From assembly GCA_021202155.1 (NCBI GenBank), contig JAJQDP010000019.1, positions 1 to 51,083 on the forward strand: a stretch of 51,083 bases of DNA, read 5' to 3'. Positions 8,551 through 17,841 of this stretch are shown piece by piece. This DNA comes from Oscillospiraceae bacterium (GTDB taxonomy: Bacteria; Bacillota; Clostridia; Oscillospirales; Ruminococcaceae). The notes under the pieces are model-generated. The model saw nothing but the letters and a program-made list of their open reading frames with translations, did not search any database and was not told where the DNA came from. Position numbers and translations under genes: made by a program. Numbering within the stretch: position 1 is the stretch's first letter; every line of letters begins with the position of its first letter.

Positions 8551-11250
8551 TTAGCTCTCAGTATTCAGCATGTCCATAATGTGGAGCTTATTGAGCCCGA
8601 GCTTTGATATGATGCAAATCAGGAATATTACCAGGAACAGCGCAACTAAGATAAGTGCAATCACCGGTGCGTTCAGTCCGTAAACAGCGAGCGTATCGAA
8701 AAGCGTTCCGATAACCGTTATAGGGCTTGTTCCCTCGGCTAACAAAGAAGCGTTGATTATCAGGTAGTACGCCAAGTAACAGACTACCGATGCCACGACC
8801 GACACAATCCCTCTCACAGCCGATTTTCGCATAATTTCAAGATTCCTCTGTCTCTTTGACATTCCCAACGCCTGCAGGATTCCATAGTGCCGTCTCTCAC
8901 TCTCAGCTTCAAGCCGCAGTGTAGTCAGCAATATTAATAGCACCACTGCCGCAATGCAGATTCCACTTACGAGGAGCGTTATGACCGATTGAAGGTAAAC
9001 CTGCGTGTTAGACGAGATATATTCCCGGCGGTTGACCATGGAAAGGTTTTCGTTGTCTTTCACGATGTTGGTGATAGCCGCATCAGTGGCGTAGAAATTG
9101 GCATTGGCATCTGCAAATACATATGCAAACAAGTACTCAACATCTGAGTCGTTTTTTAATTCAACGTTTGATATTACTCTTGATAACTCCCACCCTATAC
9201 CATCCGGAAGCTTGTCGACAATCCTTTGAAGAAATGCCTTTGAGCACAAAACAAGCGGGCTGTCATAGTCAATAAATGAGTAATCATAGCCATTGTAGGT
9301 GAATACAGAATAACCTTCTTCTGTGGTTGAGTATGTATAGTTTCTCGATGCGAGTACATCAGGAAGCTTGTAAATCTTCTGCCCCGGTTCAATTTCTTCA
9401 ATATTACCGATTACAGCACTGATATTTATCGCACTTTCGCTTTCCGGGTCAACGCTATCTGAAACGACATAGATACTGTCTCGATAGTTAATAGAAACGG
9501 TGACAGTTTCACCCGTTTCAAAGCGTTCATCTGCGTTGTAACCTTTGAGCGAGATTTCCGGAAATTCAATACCGGAGTAATAATTTGCCTGGTAATACCG
9601 CATTGCTTTTTCGTCATCCATATACTGAATGATAATTGTTTCGCCGTTGTCGTATGCTTCGGTATCTATTTTTGAAAGGTCGGCGTAATCTGAAAGCTCG
9701 TCCGAATCAATGACAAACACAGACATGTACTCCGACTCTCCGCTGTCTGATGTTATCTGCGCATAGAAGTTTGCTAATCCATCTACATCGTTGATGCCTT
9801 CAACCGAAGCTACTGTTGACATCAGCTCATCGGTTATCTGTCCACCTGAAGAAAGCCAGTTATCGCTCCAGATGTAGTACGACCACTTGGAAGCCCAGTC
9901 GTTGTAGCCATATAGCGGCTTGGCAAGGCTGAACGATGTGAACACAACCGAAACACAGAAAACTATAGACATTAACATAACGAGAGCGTGTCTGAATTTC
10001 ATATAGAATTTCGACTTGCGTCTCTGCATGACCATTCTTCCCGTCAGGGGAGTGGCAAGAGCTATCTGGAAGGTTATCATTCTTATGATAAGAACTCCTG
10101 CAATCCACAGACCCGCAGAAATAAGAAGATAGTTCCATGGTATGTTTATGATTATCGAGGTAGAGCCGGTATAGGTGCTGATTCTCAAGAGTCCCCACAG
10201 CCCAAGGCTTCCGAGTGCGGCTCCCAGTATCATTGCAGGTATGCACAAAATCATCGTTTCAACGAATATAAGTAGCCTCAGTTGTCCTTTTGAACCTCCA
10301 AGGCTTCGCATCCTGACAATTCGCTTGACTTCAGTCTGCATTTGCAGAACATAGATAATGACAACCGCGAGAAGAGTTACAGCGAATATAAGCCAAACAT
10401 AGAACGTATTGACCTCGGCGTTTTCTTCGTCAAGCGCAACTGCTGTGTTGACCGAAAGTTTGCGGGTTCTTGTTGACGAATGGTTGGACACGAGATAGGA
10501 ACTTACCTTGCTCTGAACGTTCTTCTCCATACCTTCTTTGACAGAGAAGAACATTGTAACGTCTGTCGTATATTCAAGAGAATCCCGGTATCCTTCATAC
10601 ACACTTGAAATTGCATCTTCCCAAAGCTCCGCAATGCAGTCTTCGGTAACAATAACGTTGTTGAGAGTACCGTTCACGCTCCAGATGCTCGTGTAAGAAC
10701 TGATAACTCCGACAAGGGTGAATTCTTGGGTGGTATCAAAACTACGCTCATCAGCGGTAAACGTGACTATAAGCTGTACCTTCTGACCAAGGCTTGAACC
10801 TAATCCAAGGGTTGAAAGCATAGAGGATTCAACCGCGATTTCGCCGCTTTTATTCGGCATACGACCGCTTTGCATCTGAATGCCCATATCGACAAGCGAA
10901 TCGTCAACAGTTCCGAGGCTCAGAGAATCACCCGTAACACCGTAAGATTCATACAATCCCTCGTATTGAGAGACTTTTCCGTAGTTCACGCTTACTCCCA
11001 CATCGTCAAGCCAGTCGTTTGACTCAAGATACTCTCTGTCCGCGGCTTCATCTTCGGCAATGAAGGAGGCGTACCATGTCCCGAAGGTATCGGTGTATAG
11101 CTGTGAGTTGGTCGAGGAAATACTGCTCGAATAGCTCAGAAGCATAATAGCAAACGCAAATGAGATAGTCAGTACAGCGAAAATCAGAAGAGATTGCCTT
11201 TTTCTTCGCCTCATTCCTTGAATTGCAAGTGAAAAGATGTTTTTGATCAT
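8551..11250 (-). CDS. FtsX/MacB-type ABC permease
   Basis: 899-residue membrane protein with the DUF214/FtsX permease layout: one N-terminal helix (~20-40), a large extracellular domain, three helices (~280-400), a second helix near 420-440, another large extracellular domain, and three C-terminal helices with RRHYGILQALGMSKRQ, typical of this family. Such permeases work with a separate ATPase in lipoprotein release, peptide resistance or cell-wall signalling. No partner ATPase is adjacent, so its partner must lie elsewhere. It has its own promoter and its start is supported by GTGAGGT in front of ATG 11250. The downstream terminator isolates it from fucO. Confidence 0.85.
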   Translation of the reverse strand: MIKNIFSLAIQGMRRRKRQSLLIFAVLTISFAFAIMLLSYSSSISSTNSQLYTDTFGTWYASFIAEDEAADREYLESNDWLDDVGVSVNYGKVSQYEGLYESYGVTGDSLSLGTVDDSLVDMGIQMQSGRMPNKSGEIAVESSMLSTLGLGSSLGQKVQLIVTFTADERSFDTTQEFTLVGVISSYTSIWSVNGTLNNVIVTEDCIAELWEDAISSVYEGYRDSLEYTTDVTMFFSVKEGMEKNVQSKVSSYLVSNHSSTRTRKLSVNTAVALDEENAEVNTFYVWLIFAVTLLAVVIIYVLQMQTEVKRIVRMRSLGGSKGQLRLLIFVETMILCIPAMILGAALGSLGLWGLLRISTYTGSTSIIINIPWNYLLISAGLWIAGVLIIRMITFQIALATPLTGRMVMQRRKSKFYMKFRHALVMLMSIVFCVSVVFTSFSLAKPLYGYNDWASKWSYYIWSDNWLSSGGQITDELMSTVASVEGINDVDGLANFYAQITSDSGESEYMSVFVIDSDELSDYADLSKIDTEAYDNGETIIIQYMDDEKAMRYYQANYYSGIEFPEISLKGYNADERFETGETVTVSINYRDSIYVVSDSVDPESESAINISAVIGNIEEIEPGQKIYKLPDVLASRNYTYSTTEEGYSVFTYNGYDYSFIDYDSPLVLCSKAFLQRIVDKLPDGIGWELSRVISNVELKNDSDVEYLFAYVFADANANFYATDAAITNIVKDNENLSMVNRREYISSNTQVYLQSVITLLVSGICIAAVVLLILLTTLRLEAESERRHYGILQALGMSKRQRNLEIMRKSAVRGIVSVVASVVCYLAYYLIINASLLAEGTSPITVIGTLFDTLAVYGLNAPVIALILVALFLVIFLICIISKLGLNKLHIMDMLNTES

Positions 11251-11288
11251 AATTTTTACCTCACATATAATTTTTCTTTCCAGCTATC

Positions 11289-11317
11289 ATAATACCACTT
11301 TTTGCAAGTGTTGTCAA
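11289..11317 (-). promoter_or_regulatory. Promoter for FtsX-type permease
   Basis: On the minus strand, TTGACA (11312-11317), 17-bp spacer, TATTAT (11289-11294), about 40 bp before the ATG at 11250. Confidence 0.8.
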
Positions 11318-11350
11318 GGCAAAATCCGATACTTTAAGGCTTTATTCTGC

Positions 11351-11395
11351 AAAAATCTCCCCAAAGCTCTAAGCCTCAGGGAGATATTATCACTA
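11351..11395 (-). terminator. Terminator of the 287-residue membrane protein gene
   Basis: Read on the minus strand, ATCTCCC pairs with GGGAGAT (plus positions 11389-11395 and 11355-11361), with inner GCT/AGC pairing, then a run of T. Confidence 0.65.
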
Positions 11396-11397
11396 TG

Positions 11398-12261
11398 TCA
11401 GTCGACATTCAGGAATGTCAGATAGTTCTTTTTCGTTGGAATTGTGATTGTTGAGGTCTTCCACTCTGCGTTTTCTCCGAAGCGATACCTCAGCTTGTAG
11501 GAAGCGGCGGTGGTTTCTCCTGATTCGTTGTAGTCCTCGTTTACAACCCATTCGATGTCCGGGGTGACTCCACGTGTCGAGTATTTCGCGATTCTGACGG
11601 AATAGCCCTCCTCAACAAGCGTGAAGAACCGGTAGTTTACGTCCATGTCGTTCGGCTCGACAACGATGATGACCTTGCCTCGGTCGTTGTCCTGAACGTC
11701 GATGATGTAATAGCGGTATTTTCCGTCAGGGGAGACGCTGTTCGCATTCAGTTCGGCAATCTTGTCCATGTCGTATTCGTCGGTGACTGCAGTGTCAGTG
11801 ACAGTGGAATCAAGGATTGTTTCGATAGCAGAGCCGCCGAAAAGTGTACTCATGATGTAGAATACAATAATTCCGACTATGAAGAGTATAAGATAGAACG
11901 AACCCCAGATAATCTTCGGAGTATCTCCTGAACCGCAGATGAAGAACATCAGAACTCCCACAACAAACGGTGGGATAAACAGTGCCGGCATTGACGAGCT
12001 GAACAGTACTAAGATGAATACCGGTATCAGTAGCAACAGTGAAACAATCCTTGTGAAGAACTGATTCCTCGTCATCATCAGAAGAACAAAGAAAATGACG
12101 TTCAATGCGATATACACGGCGTAAAAGGTCGTCTCATTTTTCAGCTCTATTGTATAGAGAAACGACCACAAAGCCAATACGCTTATGAGGAAAAGATATA
12201 AAAGGTTAAAGCAGGATATGCCGAACCTGACGTATTTGTTTGAGATGGCTAATTTGTCCAA
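11398..12261 (-). CDS. Hypothetical membrane protein
   Basis: 287 residues, family not recognised. Five or so hydrophobic segments cover residues ~12-160, followed by an acidic stretch (TVTDTAVTDEYDMDKIAELNANS) and a C-terminal mostly beta-strand domain (~175-287) that probably lies outside the membrane. The start is TTG at 12261, ten bases after AAGGAG; the nearby ATG is out of frame. It has its own promoter with a perfect palindrome in the spacer and its own terminator, so it is a single-gene unit. No cysteine or catalytic motif suggests an activity. Confidence 0.75.
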   Translation of the reverse strand: MDKLAISNKYVRFGISCFNLLYLFLISVLALWSFLYTIELKNETTFYAVYIALNVIFFVLLMMTRNQFFTRIVSLLLLIPVFILVLFSSSMPALFIPPFVVGVLMFFICGSGDTPKIIWGSFYLILFIVGIIVFYIMSTLFGGSAIETILDSTVTDTAVTDEYDMDKIAELNANSVSPDGKYRYYIIDVQDNDRGKVIIVVEPNDMDVNYRFFTLVEEGYSVRIAKYSTRGVTPDIEWVVNEDYNESGETTAASYKLRYRFGENAEWKTSTITIPTKKNYLTFLNVD

Positions 12262-12316
12262 GCTCTCATCGCTCCTTTCTGAACTGGTGCAGTAGCTTGT
12301 TATTATGAATATACAG

Positions 12317-12345
12317 ATTATAACTGCCGGCAGTCAAAAATGCAA
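12317..12345 (-). promoter_or_regulatory. Promoter with palindromic spacer for the membrane protein gene
   Basis: Minus strand TTGCAT (12340-12345), 17-bp spacer, TATAAT (12317-12322). The spacer holds the perfect 12-bp palindrome ACTGCCGGCAGT (12323-12334), a plausible repressor site. Confidence 0.7.
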
Positions 12346-12389
12346 GCCACAGGTAAGATTTGTATTTGAATTGTAATACTTTCGTTTCC

Positions 12390-14204
12390 TCAGTCGGAAT
12401 CAAGCTTGAGAACGCTCATGAACGCTTCCTGCGGAACCTCAACAGAGCCAAGCTGTCTCATTCGCTTCTTGCCTTCCTTCTGCTTTTCAAGGAGCTTCTT
12501 CTTACGTGTGATGTCGCCGCCATAGCACTTTGCTAAAACGTCCTTGCGATATGCTTTGACAGTCTCACGGGCTATAATCTTTCCGCCAATAGCCGCCTGA
12601 ATCGGAATCTCGAAGAGCTGACGGGGAATGTTGTCCCGAAGCTTTTCGCAAAGCCTTCTTGCTCTCGGATAGGCTCTGTCCTGGTGAACGATAAACGAAA
12701 GTGCGTCGACAATCTCGCCATTGAGGAGCAAATCGAGCTTGACGAGTTTGCTCTCCTGATAGCCAATAGGCTCGTAGTCATAGGATGCATATCCACGGGT
12801 TCTTGACTTGAGAGTATCAAAAAAGTCGTATATAACTTCATTCAACGGGAGTTCATAGTGAATGTCCACTCTTGTGTCGTCAATATACTTCATATCCTTG
12901 AATGTGCCTCTGCGCTCCTGGCAGAGCTCCATAATGTTTCCGACATATTCGCTCGGGGAGAAGATATGCGCACTGATTATCGGCTCCTCAGCAAGCTTTA
13001 TAAGCGACGGGTCGGGATAGTTTGTCGGGTTGTCGATATATCTGACTTCACCGCTCATGAGGGTAACTCTGTAGATAACCGACGGAGCAGTGGTGATGAG
13101 GTCTAAGTTATACTCTCTTTCAAGCCTTTCCTGGATGATGTCCATGTGGAGAAGCCCCAAAAATCCGCATCTGAAACCAAAGCCCAAAGCTACCGATGTC
13201 TCCGGCTCAAAGGTAAGGGAAGCGTCGTTCAGTTGTAGCTTTTCGAGAGCATCTCTCAAATCTCCGTATTTTGAACCGTCAGCAGGATATATTCCCGAGA
13301 ATACCATTGACTGGACGTTCCTGTATCCGGGAAGAGGCTTGTCGCAGGGATTTGCGGCATTTGTGACTGTGTCGCCAACCTTTGTGTCTCTTATGCTCTT
13401 GATGGAAGCCGCGATATATCCGACCTCGCCGGCTTTAAGACCTCCCGACGGAATGAGCTCAGTAGCACCCATATACCCGATTTCGACCGTCTGGAATTCA
13501 GAGCCTGTTGCCATCAGATGAATTGTGTCTCCGACATTCAGAGTGCCTTGCTTGACGCGGACATATATGATAACGCCTTTGTATGAATCATAGTAGCTGT
13601 CGAATATCAGGCACTGAAGCGGAGCATTCGGGTCGCCCTTTGGGGCAGGGAAGTCGGTGATTGCCCTTTCCAGGACCTCACGGATGTTGATCCCCAATTT
13701 AGCCGAGATTCTCGGTGCGTCCTCAGCAGGAAGCCCTATGACATTCTCAATTTCTGCAATCGCACCCTCCGGATTTGCGCTCGGAAGGTCAATCTTGTTG
13801 ATGACAGGTAGTATTTCGAGGTCGTGCTCAAGCGCAAGATAGGTATTCGCAAGAGTCTGCGCCTCAATTCCCTGAGAAGCATCCACAACCAATATCGCAC
13901 CCTCACAAGCTGCAAGTGATCGCGAAACCTCATAGTTGAAGTCGACGTGACCGGGAGTGTCTATAAGGTTAAATACATAGGTTTTGCCGTTGTCCGCCTT
14001 GTAGTTGAGACGAACGGCACGAGCCTTGATGGTGATTCCTCTTTCGCGTTCTATATCCATGTTGTCAAGAAGCTGGTCCGACATGTCTCTGAGTGCGACA
14101 GTCTCGGTGAGCTCAAGAATTCTGTCTGCAAGTGTAGACTTTCCGTGGTCTATGTGCGCAATAATGCAAAAGTTTCTTATGTTTTCCTGTTCAATGCTGT
14201 CCAT
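12390..14204 (-). CDS. lepA: Elongation factor 4 (LepA), back-translocating GTPase
   Basis: Translational GTPase: G1 [10 protein letters not shown]2 region ERERGITI, G3 DTPGH, G4 NKID and SAK, then domains II and [18 protein letters not shown], and the LepA-specific C-terminal domain ending near [12 protein letters not shown]. LepA acts on stalled or mistranslocated ribosomes at the inner membrane. The open frame begins at GTG 14240, but that codon is only ~2 bases from the predicted transcription start; ATG 14204 ([19 protein letters not shown]) fits the family N-terminus, giving 604 residues. It is not linked here to hemN or hrcA, its frequent neighbours. Confidence 0.95.
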   Translation of the reverse strand: MDSIEQENIRNFCIIAHIDHGKSTLADRILELTETVALRDMSDQLLDNMDIERERGITIKARAVRLNYKADNGKTYVFNLIDTPGHVDFNYEVSRSLAACEGAILVVDASQGIEAQTLANTYLALEHDLEILPVINKIDLPSANPEGAIAEIENVIGLPAEDAPRISAKLGINIREVLERAITDFPAPKGDPNAPLQCLIFDSYYDSYKGVIIYVRVKQGTLNVGDTIHLMATGSEFQTVEIGYMGATELIPSGGLKAGEVGYIAASIKSIRDTKVGDTVTNAANPCDKPLPGYRNVQSMVFSGIYPADGSKYGDLRDALEKLQLNDASLTFEPETSVALGFGFRCGFLGLLHMDIIQERLEREYNLDLITTAPSVIYRVTLMSGEVRYIDNPTNYPDPSLIKLAEEPIISAHIFSPSEYVGNIMELCQERRGTFKDMKYIDDTRVDIHYELPLNEVIYDFFDTLKSRTRGYASYDYEPIGYQESKLVKLDLLLNGEIVDALSFIVHQDRAYPRARRLCEKLRDNIPRQLFEIPIQAAIGGKIIARETVKAYRKDVLAKCYGGDITRKKKLLEKQKEGKKRMRQLGSVEVPQEAFMSVLKLDSD

Positions 14205-14248
14205 TTCCGCCCACGCCTTTCTTTCTGCATTGTTATTCACAGACCTCT

Positions 14249-14277
14249 ATTATAGCACATTTCAGCTCATGTGTAAA
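14249..14277 (-). promoter_or_regulatory. Promoter for lepA
   Basis: Minus strand TTTACA (14272-14277), 17-bp spacer, TATAAT (14249-14254). The predicted start of transcription near 14242 rules out the GTG at 14240 as a practical start codon. Confidence 0.75.
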
Positions 14278-14389
14278 CCTCGTTATTTGCAATTTTTTCA
14301 CCATAGTCAGAATTGATGAAAGCTGAGACACAAAAGTATGCATCATTTTGCATATTCGGTGAAATCGAAATGAAAGTTTATCAATTCGT

Positions 14390-14417
14390 TTGCATTCTCA
14401 AAAAAACGTGTTATACT
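14390..14417 (+). promoter_or_regulatory. Promoter for RING/zinc-ribbon protein
   Basis: TTGCAT 14390-14395, 16-bp spacer, TATACT 14412-14417; about 33 bp before ATG 14451. Confidence 0.65.
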
Positions 14418-14450
14418 TAGATTAGTACGAATGTAGAAAGGAGAGAGCTA

Positions 14451-15497
14451 ATGCCAATTTATGTAGGTCAGCCATGCACATCATGCGGCAGGATATTAAC
14501 CAAAACAGATGATATAGTTGTTTGTCCGGAATGCGGTTCTCCATATCATAGAGATTGTTATATAAGTGAAGGAAAGTGCACCAACATTCATCTTCACGAA
14601 ACAGGTGAGAGCTGGCAGCCGACGGTAACTCAAGAAGAGAAAAAGCCTGAGAAGCTTATCTGTCCGAACTGTGGTGCCGAGAATTCAGCCGAGGCGGCGT
14701 TCTGTTGTAATTGCGGTTCGCCTATCAACATGGAGAAGGCTTCCGGTGGCTATCAGAGAACGAACGCAGGATCGTATAATCAGAACCCATATGGTAACGG
14801 CGGTTACCAGAATGGAAACTATCAGAATCAGAACGGCAATTACCGGAATCAGAGCCAGAATGGCTATGGTCGCCCCTACGGAAATCCATATATGGGTGGC
14901 ATGGGTGGCGGCTTCCCGTTCTTTGGAAACAGTGCATACAGTGCTGACTTTGCAATTGGAAACCATACAGTGGCGGAATATTCCGACTATGTCGGCTCCA
15001 ACAGTCCATATTTCATTCCGAAATTCGTCAGGTTTGAGAAGGGCAAGAAGTGGTCGTTCAACTTTTCAGCGTTCTTCTTCCCACACATTTATTTTTTCTA
15101 TCGCAAGATGATTCCGATGGGAATAGTTATGCTCCTTCTGACGGCAGTGTTTTCAGTCCCGACCCTTATATATTACCTCTATGCCTATGGAATCATAGGC
15201 GAAGCAATTGTCAGCACAACATCATTTGCAGTGATATATAATGTCTGTTCGATACTTTCCTATGTTCTGAGCATCTTTGCAGGACTGTTTGCAAACTATC
15301 TGTACTACACAAAGGCTAAGTCCGACCTTGACCAGATCAAGACCGAAATCGTTGAGTATAACTCTCAGCGCGAAGCACTCATTACCAAGGGCGGAACCTC
15401 GATGGCATATGCTATTGGCTCTGTAGTAGCGTTGACGGTTGTGTTTTTAGCAGTAATGATTGTAGTGATGAGTGTAGCAACGGGAACGTCGGCATAG
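14451..15497 (+). CDS. RING-like and zinc-ribbon membrane protein (DUF2628-like)
   Basis: 348 residues. Residues 1-55 hold a prokaryotic RING/treble-clef-like set of metal ligands (PCTSCG, VCPECGSPYHRDCY). Residues ~70-90 are a zinc ribbon (CPNCG...CCNCG). A low-complexity Asn/Gln/Gly/Tyr linker covers ~100-150. The C-terminal half begins with VRFEKGKKWSFNFSAFFFPHIYFFYRK and has four hydrophobic helices, as in DUF2628 proteins. Such proteins are common and uncharacterised in Clostridia; the zinc modules probably face the cytoplasm and bind protein or nucleic acid. Monocistronic with its own promoter, and ended by an inverted repeat that merges with the rpsF promoter. Confidence 0.8.
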   Translation: MPIYVGQPCTSCGRILTKTDDIVVCPECGSPYHRDCYISEGKCTNIHLHETGESWQPTVTQEEKKPEKLICPNCGAENSAEAAFCCNCGSPINMEKASGGYQRTNAGSYNQNPYGNGGYQNGNYQNQNGNYRNQSQNGYGRPYGNPYMGGMGGGFPFFGNSAYSADFAIGNHTVAEYSDYVGSNSPYFIPKFVRFEKGKKWSFNFSAFFFPHIYFFYRKMIPMGIVMLLLTAVFSVPTLIYYLYAYGIIGEAIVSTTSFAVIYNVCSILSYVLSIFAGLFANYLYYTKAKSDLDQIKTEIVEYNSQREALITKGGTSMAYAIGSVVALTVVFLAVMIVVMSVATGTSA

Positions 15498-15521
15498 TAA
15501 CTGCCTTACACAGTAAAAATT

Positions 15522-15556
15522 TCGGATTTGTCAAAACTTTTACTTGACAAATCCGA
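15522..15556 (+). terminator. Inverted repeat: terminator overlapping the rpsF -35 box
   Basis: Perfect 13-bp arms TCGGATTTGTCAA (15522-15534) and TTGACAAATCCGA (15544-15556), 9-nt loop, then TTTCTTTT. The second arm contains the -35 of the rpsF operon. Confidence 0.75.
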
Positions 15557-15572
15557 TTTCTTTTGGTATACT
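15544..15572 (+). promoter_or_regulatory. Promoter for rpsF-ssb-rpsR
   Basis: TTGACA 15544-15549, 17-bp spacer, TATACT 15567-15572. The ~50-nt leader contains a CCGTC/GGCGG hairpin round 15591-15606 with CCG and GGC elements. It might be the known S6:S18 autoregulatory site, but this was judged by eye only. Confidence 0.8.
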
Positions 15573-15630
15573 ATCTTAGTTATCCTTGTCCGTCGCGAGA
15601 GGCGGGCGGAATCCAGAAGGAGGTGCAATT

Positions 15631-15927
15631 ATGGCAAAATTATCTGAGAACTACGAAGCTATGGTGGTTTTCTCAACCAAAGCGGGCGACGAGGCTGTAG
15701 CTGAGCTTGTCGCTAAATTCAAGGACATGATCGAAGCGAACGGAACTCTTGCCGAAGTTGACGAATGGGGAAAGCGCAAGCTTGCCTATGCTATCAACTA
15801 CGAGACTGAGGGCTATTACGTTGTCTACACTTTCGAGTCCAAGCCCGACTTCCCAGCCGAGTTTGACCGTGTCCTCAACATTACCGACGGCGTACTTCGT
15901 TCCTTAGTCATCGCTAAGAATAGCTGA
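15631..15927 (+). CDS. rpsF: 30S ribosomal protein S6
   Basis: 98 residues; pattern LSENYEAMVVFS, VDEWGKRKLAYAI and GYYVVYTFE are diagnostic for bS6, which pairs with S18 on the 30S platform. ATG 15631 follows AGGAGG at 15618-15623; the upstream GTG frame at 15586 has no ribosome site. First gene of the conserved rpsF-ssb-rpsR operon, 15 bp before ssb. Confidence 0.97.
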   Translation: MAKLSENYEAMVVFSTKAGDEAVAELVAKFKDMIEANGTLAEVDEWGKRKLAYAINYETEGYYVVYTFESKPDFPAEFDRVLNITDGVLRSLVIAKNS

Positions 15928-15942
15928 TTGGAGGAATGAGTA

Positions 15943-16422
15943 ATGCTTAACAGAGTAATTTTGATGGGTAGAATAACCCGTGACCTTGAAATCAGGCAAT
16001 CTCAGGGTGGCACAGCCGTTTTGAGATTCAGTATCGCTGTAGACAGAAGTTTCACAAGACAGGGTGAAGAGCGTCAGACTGACTTCTTTACCTGTGTGGC
16101 ATTCGGACAGAGAGCTGAGTTCATCAACAAGTACTTCAGAAAAGGTAGTATGATTGCCGTTGAAGGACAACTTCGTGAGAATAATTACGAAGACAAAAAT
16201 CAGGTAAAGCACTACAATGTAGAAGTTATTGTTGATGGTGTCTCGTTTACTGGCGAGAGGGCATCAGATCGCGACAACAGCGGTTCTTCCTCTTATCAGT
16301 CATCTTACCGTCAGCCTACCCAGCAACAACCCGCTTATAATGAGCCGACGTCCAATCCTATCGCCATTGGAAACATGGATGATTTCGAGGAGATTCTTAG
16401 CGACGACGGCGTCCCGTTCTGA
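15943..16422 (+). CDS. ssb: Single-stranded DNA-binding protein
   Basis: 159 residues. N-terminal OB fold (MLNRVILMGRITRDLEIR, FSIAVDRSF, DFFTCVAFG) over residues 1-105, then a Ser/Gln-rich linker and the acidic tip DDGVPF that recruits replication and repair partners. GGAGG lies 8 bases before ATG 15943. Located between rpsF and rpsR as in most Firmicutes. Confidence 0.97.
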   Translation: MLNRVILMGRITRDLEIRQSQGGTAVLRFSIAVDRSFTRQGEERQTDFFTCVAFGQRAEFINKYFRKGSMIAVEGQLRENNYEDKNQVKHYNVEVIVDGVSFTGERASDRDNSGSSSYQSSYRQPTQQQPAYNEPTSNPIAIGNMDDFEEILSDDGVPF

Positions 16423-16462
16423 TTTCAAGAGCGAGATAAATCTTTGAAAGGAGAATTTCACC

Positions 16463-16708
16463 ATGGAAAGAAATACTGCCGGTGCAAGACCGACAAAGAG
16501 ACCGAGAAAAAAGGTTTGCATGTTCTGTGTTGACAGAGCAGAGACCATCGATTACAAAGACACTGCAAAGCTTCGCAAGTGCCTCACCGAGCGTTCCAAG
16601 ATATTGCCCAGACGTGTAACCGGAACCTGTGCATATCATCAGCGCGAACTCACCAAGGCTGTAAAGAGAGCAAGATATGTTGCACTCCTGCCTCATTCTT
16701 CCGACTGA
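16463..16708 (+). CDS. rpsR: 30S ribosomal protein S18
   Basis: 81 residues; KVCMFC and CAYHQREL preserve the zinc-binding Cys form of bS18, and the basic RPRKK start and LPRRVTGTC core are typical. AAGGAG lies upstream of ATG 16463. Last gene of the operon, followed by a terminator. The retained cysteines suggest the zinc-dependent version; a zinc-free paralogue may exist elsewhere. Confidence 0.97.
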   Translation: MERNTAGARPTKRPRKKVCMFCVDRAETIDYKDTAKLRKCLTERSKILPRRVTGTCAYHQRELTKAVKRARYVALLPHSSD

Positions 16709-16727
16709 TAAACAGTTTAGGTATTAC

Positions 16728-16758
16728 AAAAGCCGAAGGTTTAATCCTCCGGCTTTTT
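16728..16758. terminator. Bidirectional terminator, rpsR and M42 peptidase
   Basis: AAAAGCCG (16728-16735) pairs with CGGCTTTT (16750-16757), with inner AGG/CCT; T-run on one side and A-run on the other serve both convergent units. Confidence 0.85.
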
Positions 16759-16773
16759 CGTGCTTACTCGTTT

Positions 16774-17820
16774 TCAGATATTCAGATACCCCTTCAATAC
16801 TTTCAGAGTATTCATAATGCCGTCGACATGGCTTCTTTCATAGCCGTGGCTGGCGTAAACTCCTGCTCCGATAAGTCCGTGGCGGATGTCATAGCCTGCT
16901 CTCAGCGTTGCCTCAACGTCTGAGCCATAATGAGGGTAAACATCAACAGCATAGTCCGCACCCTCTTTTTTGGCGGCGGCTATAAGCTTTGAAACTACCT
17001 GATAGTTGTAAGGCCCACCTGAGTCCTTGGCGCAGATAGAAACCTGTCTCTCAGTACAGGTGAGTCCGTTTCCTACGCAGCCCATGTCTACGCTTATAGC
17101 TTCTGTAACGCCCTCGGGAACAGAGCCCGAGCCTCCATGCCCGACCTCTTCGTAAACGGTAACGTGAACATAGGTCTTCCTCGGGAGCTTGATGCCGTTG
17201 TCAGCAATATACTTCGCAAAGCCCAAAAGAATTCCAACTGAAAGCTTGTCATCCAAAAATCTTGACTTGATATATCCCGACTGAGTCAGCCGCGTTCTCG
17301 GCTCAAAGCAAACAATGTCGCCGACTTCGATGCCGAGCTTCTTAACGTCATCAGCTGAGCTCACATTCTCGTCAATGACGACCTCCATCGTGTCGAAGCT
17401 TCTCTTGGTGGAGTGGTATTCTCCGTTGACATGAACGCTTGCGTTACAAAGCTGGAGTGCACCCTCATAGACAAACTGCTCACGAGTGTAAATTCTCACA
17501 TTCTCCGCCTCGGCATTGTTTGCCTCCATTCCGCCAAGGTTGGTTATCTTAAGCCTTCCTGAGCCGGTAATTTCACAGACCATCCCTCCAAGGGTATCGG
17601 TGTGTGCCTCCAAAAGCAGGGCATCATCCTTGCTGACACCGCCCAAATCAGCGATAACTCCGCCTTTTTCGGTGATGGTAGCCTTGAATCCCAAGCTCTC
17701 GAATTCATCTTTTACCCAAGACGCGGCTCTTTCGGTGTAACCGGAAGGGCTGTCTATTGCTAAGAGCTCGAAGGTCTTGTTTCTTGCATAGTCGCGATAT
17801 TTAGTGTCCATTTCTGGCAT
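16774..17820 (-). CDS. M42 family metallo-aminopeptidase
   Basis: 348 residues, cytoplasmic. M42 motifs: LLLEAHTDTLG (metal His and Asp), SRFLDDK (bridging Asp), YEEVGHGG (catalytic Glu pair), SVDMG and a C-terminal SHGYERSH. M42 enzymes form dodecameric shells and trim short peptides; they are often misannotated as endoglucanases. AAGGAG lies 8 bases before ATG 17820. It starts 21 bp after the glycosyltransferase gene ends and is probably the third gene of the plsY operon, though its link to lipid synthesis is not obvious. Confidence 0.9.
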   Translation of the reverse strand: MPEMDTKYRDYARNKTFELLAIDSPSGYTERAASWVKDEFESLGFKATITEKGGVIADLGGVSKDDALLLEAHTDTLGGMVCEITGSGRLKITNLGGMEANNAEAENVRIYTREQFVYEGALQLCNASVHVNGEYHSTKRSFDTMEVVIDENVSSADDVKKLGIEVGDIVCFEPRTRLTQSGYIKSRFLDDKLSVGILLGFAKYIADNGIKLPRKTYVHVTVYEEVGHGGSGSVPEGVTEAISVDMGCVGNGLTCTERQVSICAKDSGGPYNYQVVSKLIAAAKKEGADYAVDVYPHYGSDVEATLRAGYDIRHGLIGAGVYASHGYERSHVDGIMNTLKVLKGYLNI

Positions 17821-17841
17821 ATCAGTATCTCCTTATTTATT

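Noticed and set aside
14205-14240. GTG start for lepA
   Set aside because: Only about two bases from the predicted transcription start; ATG 14204 fits the family.
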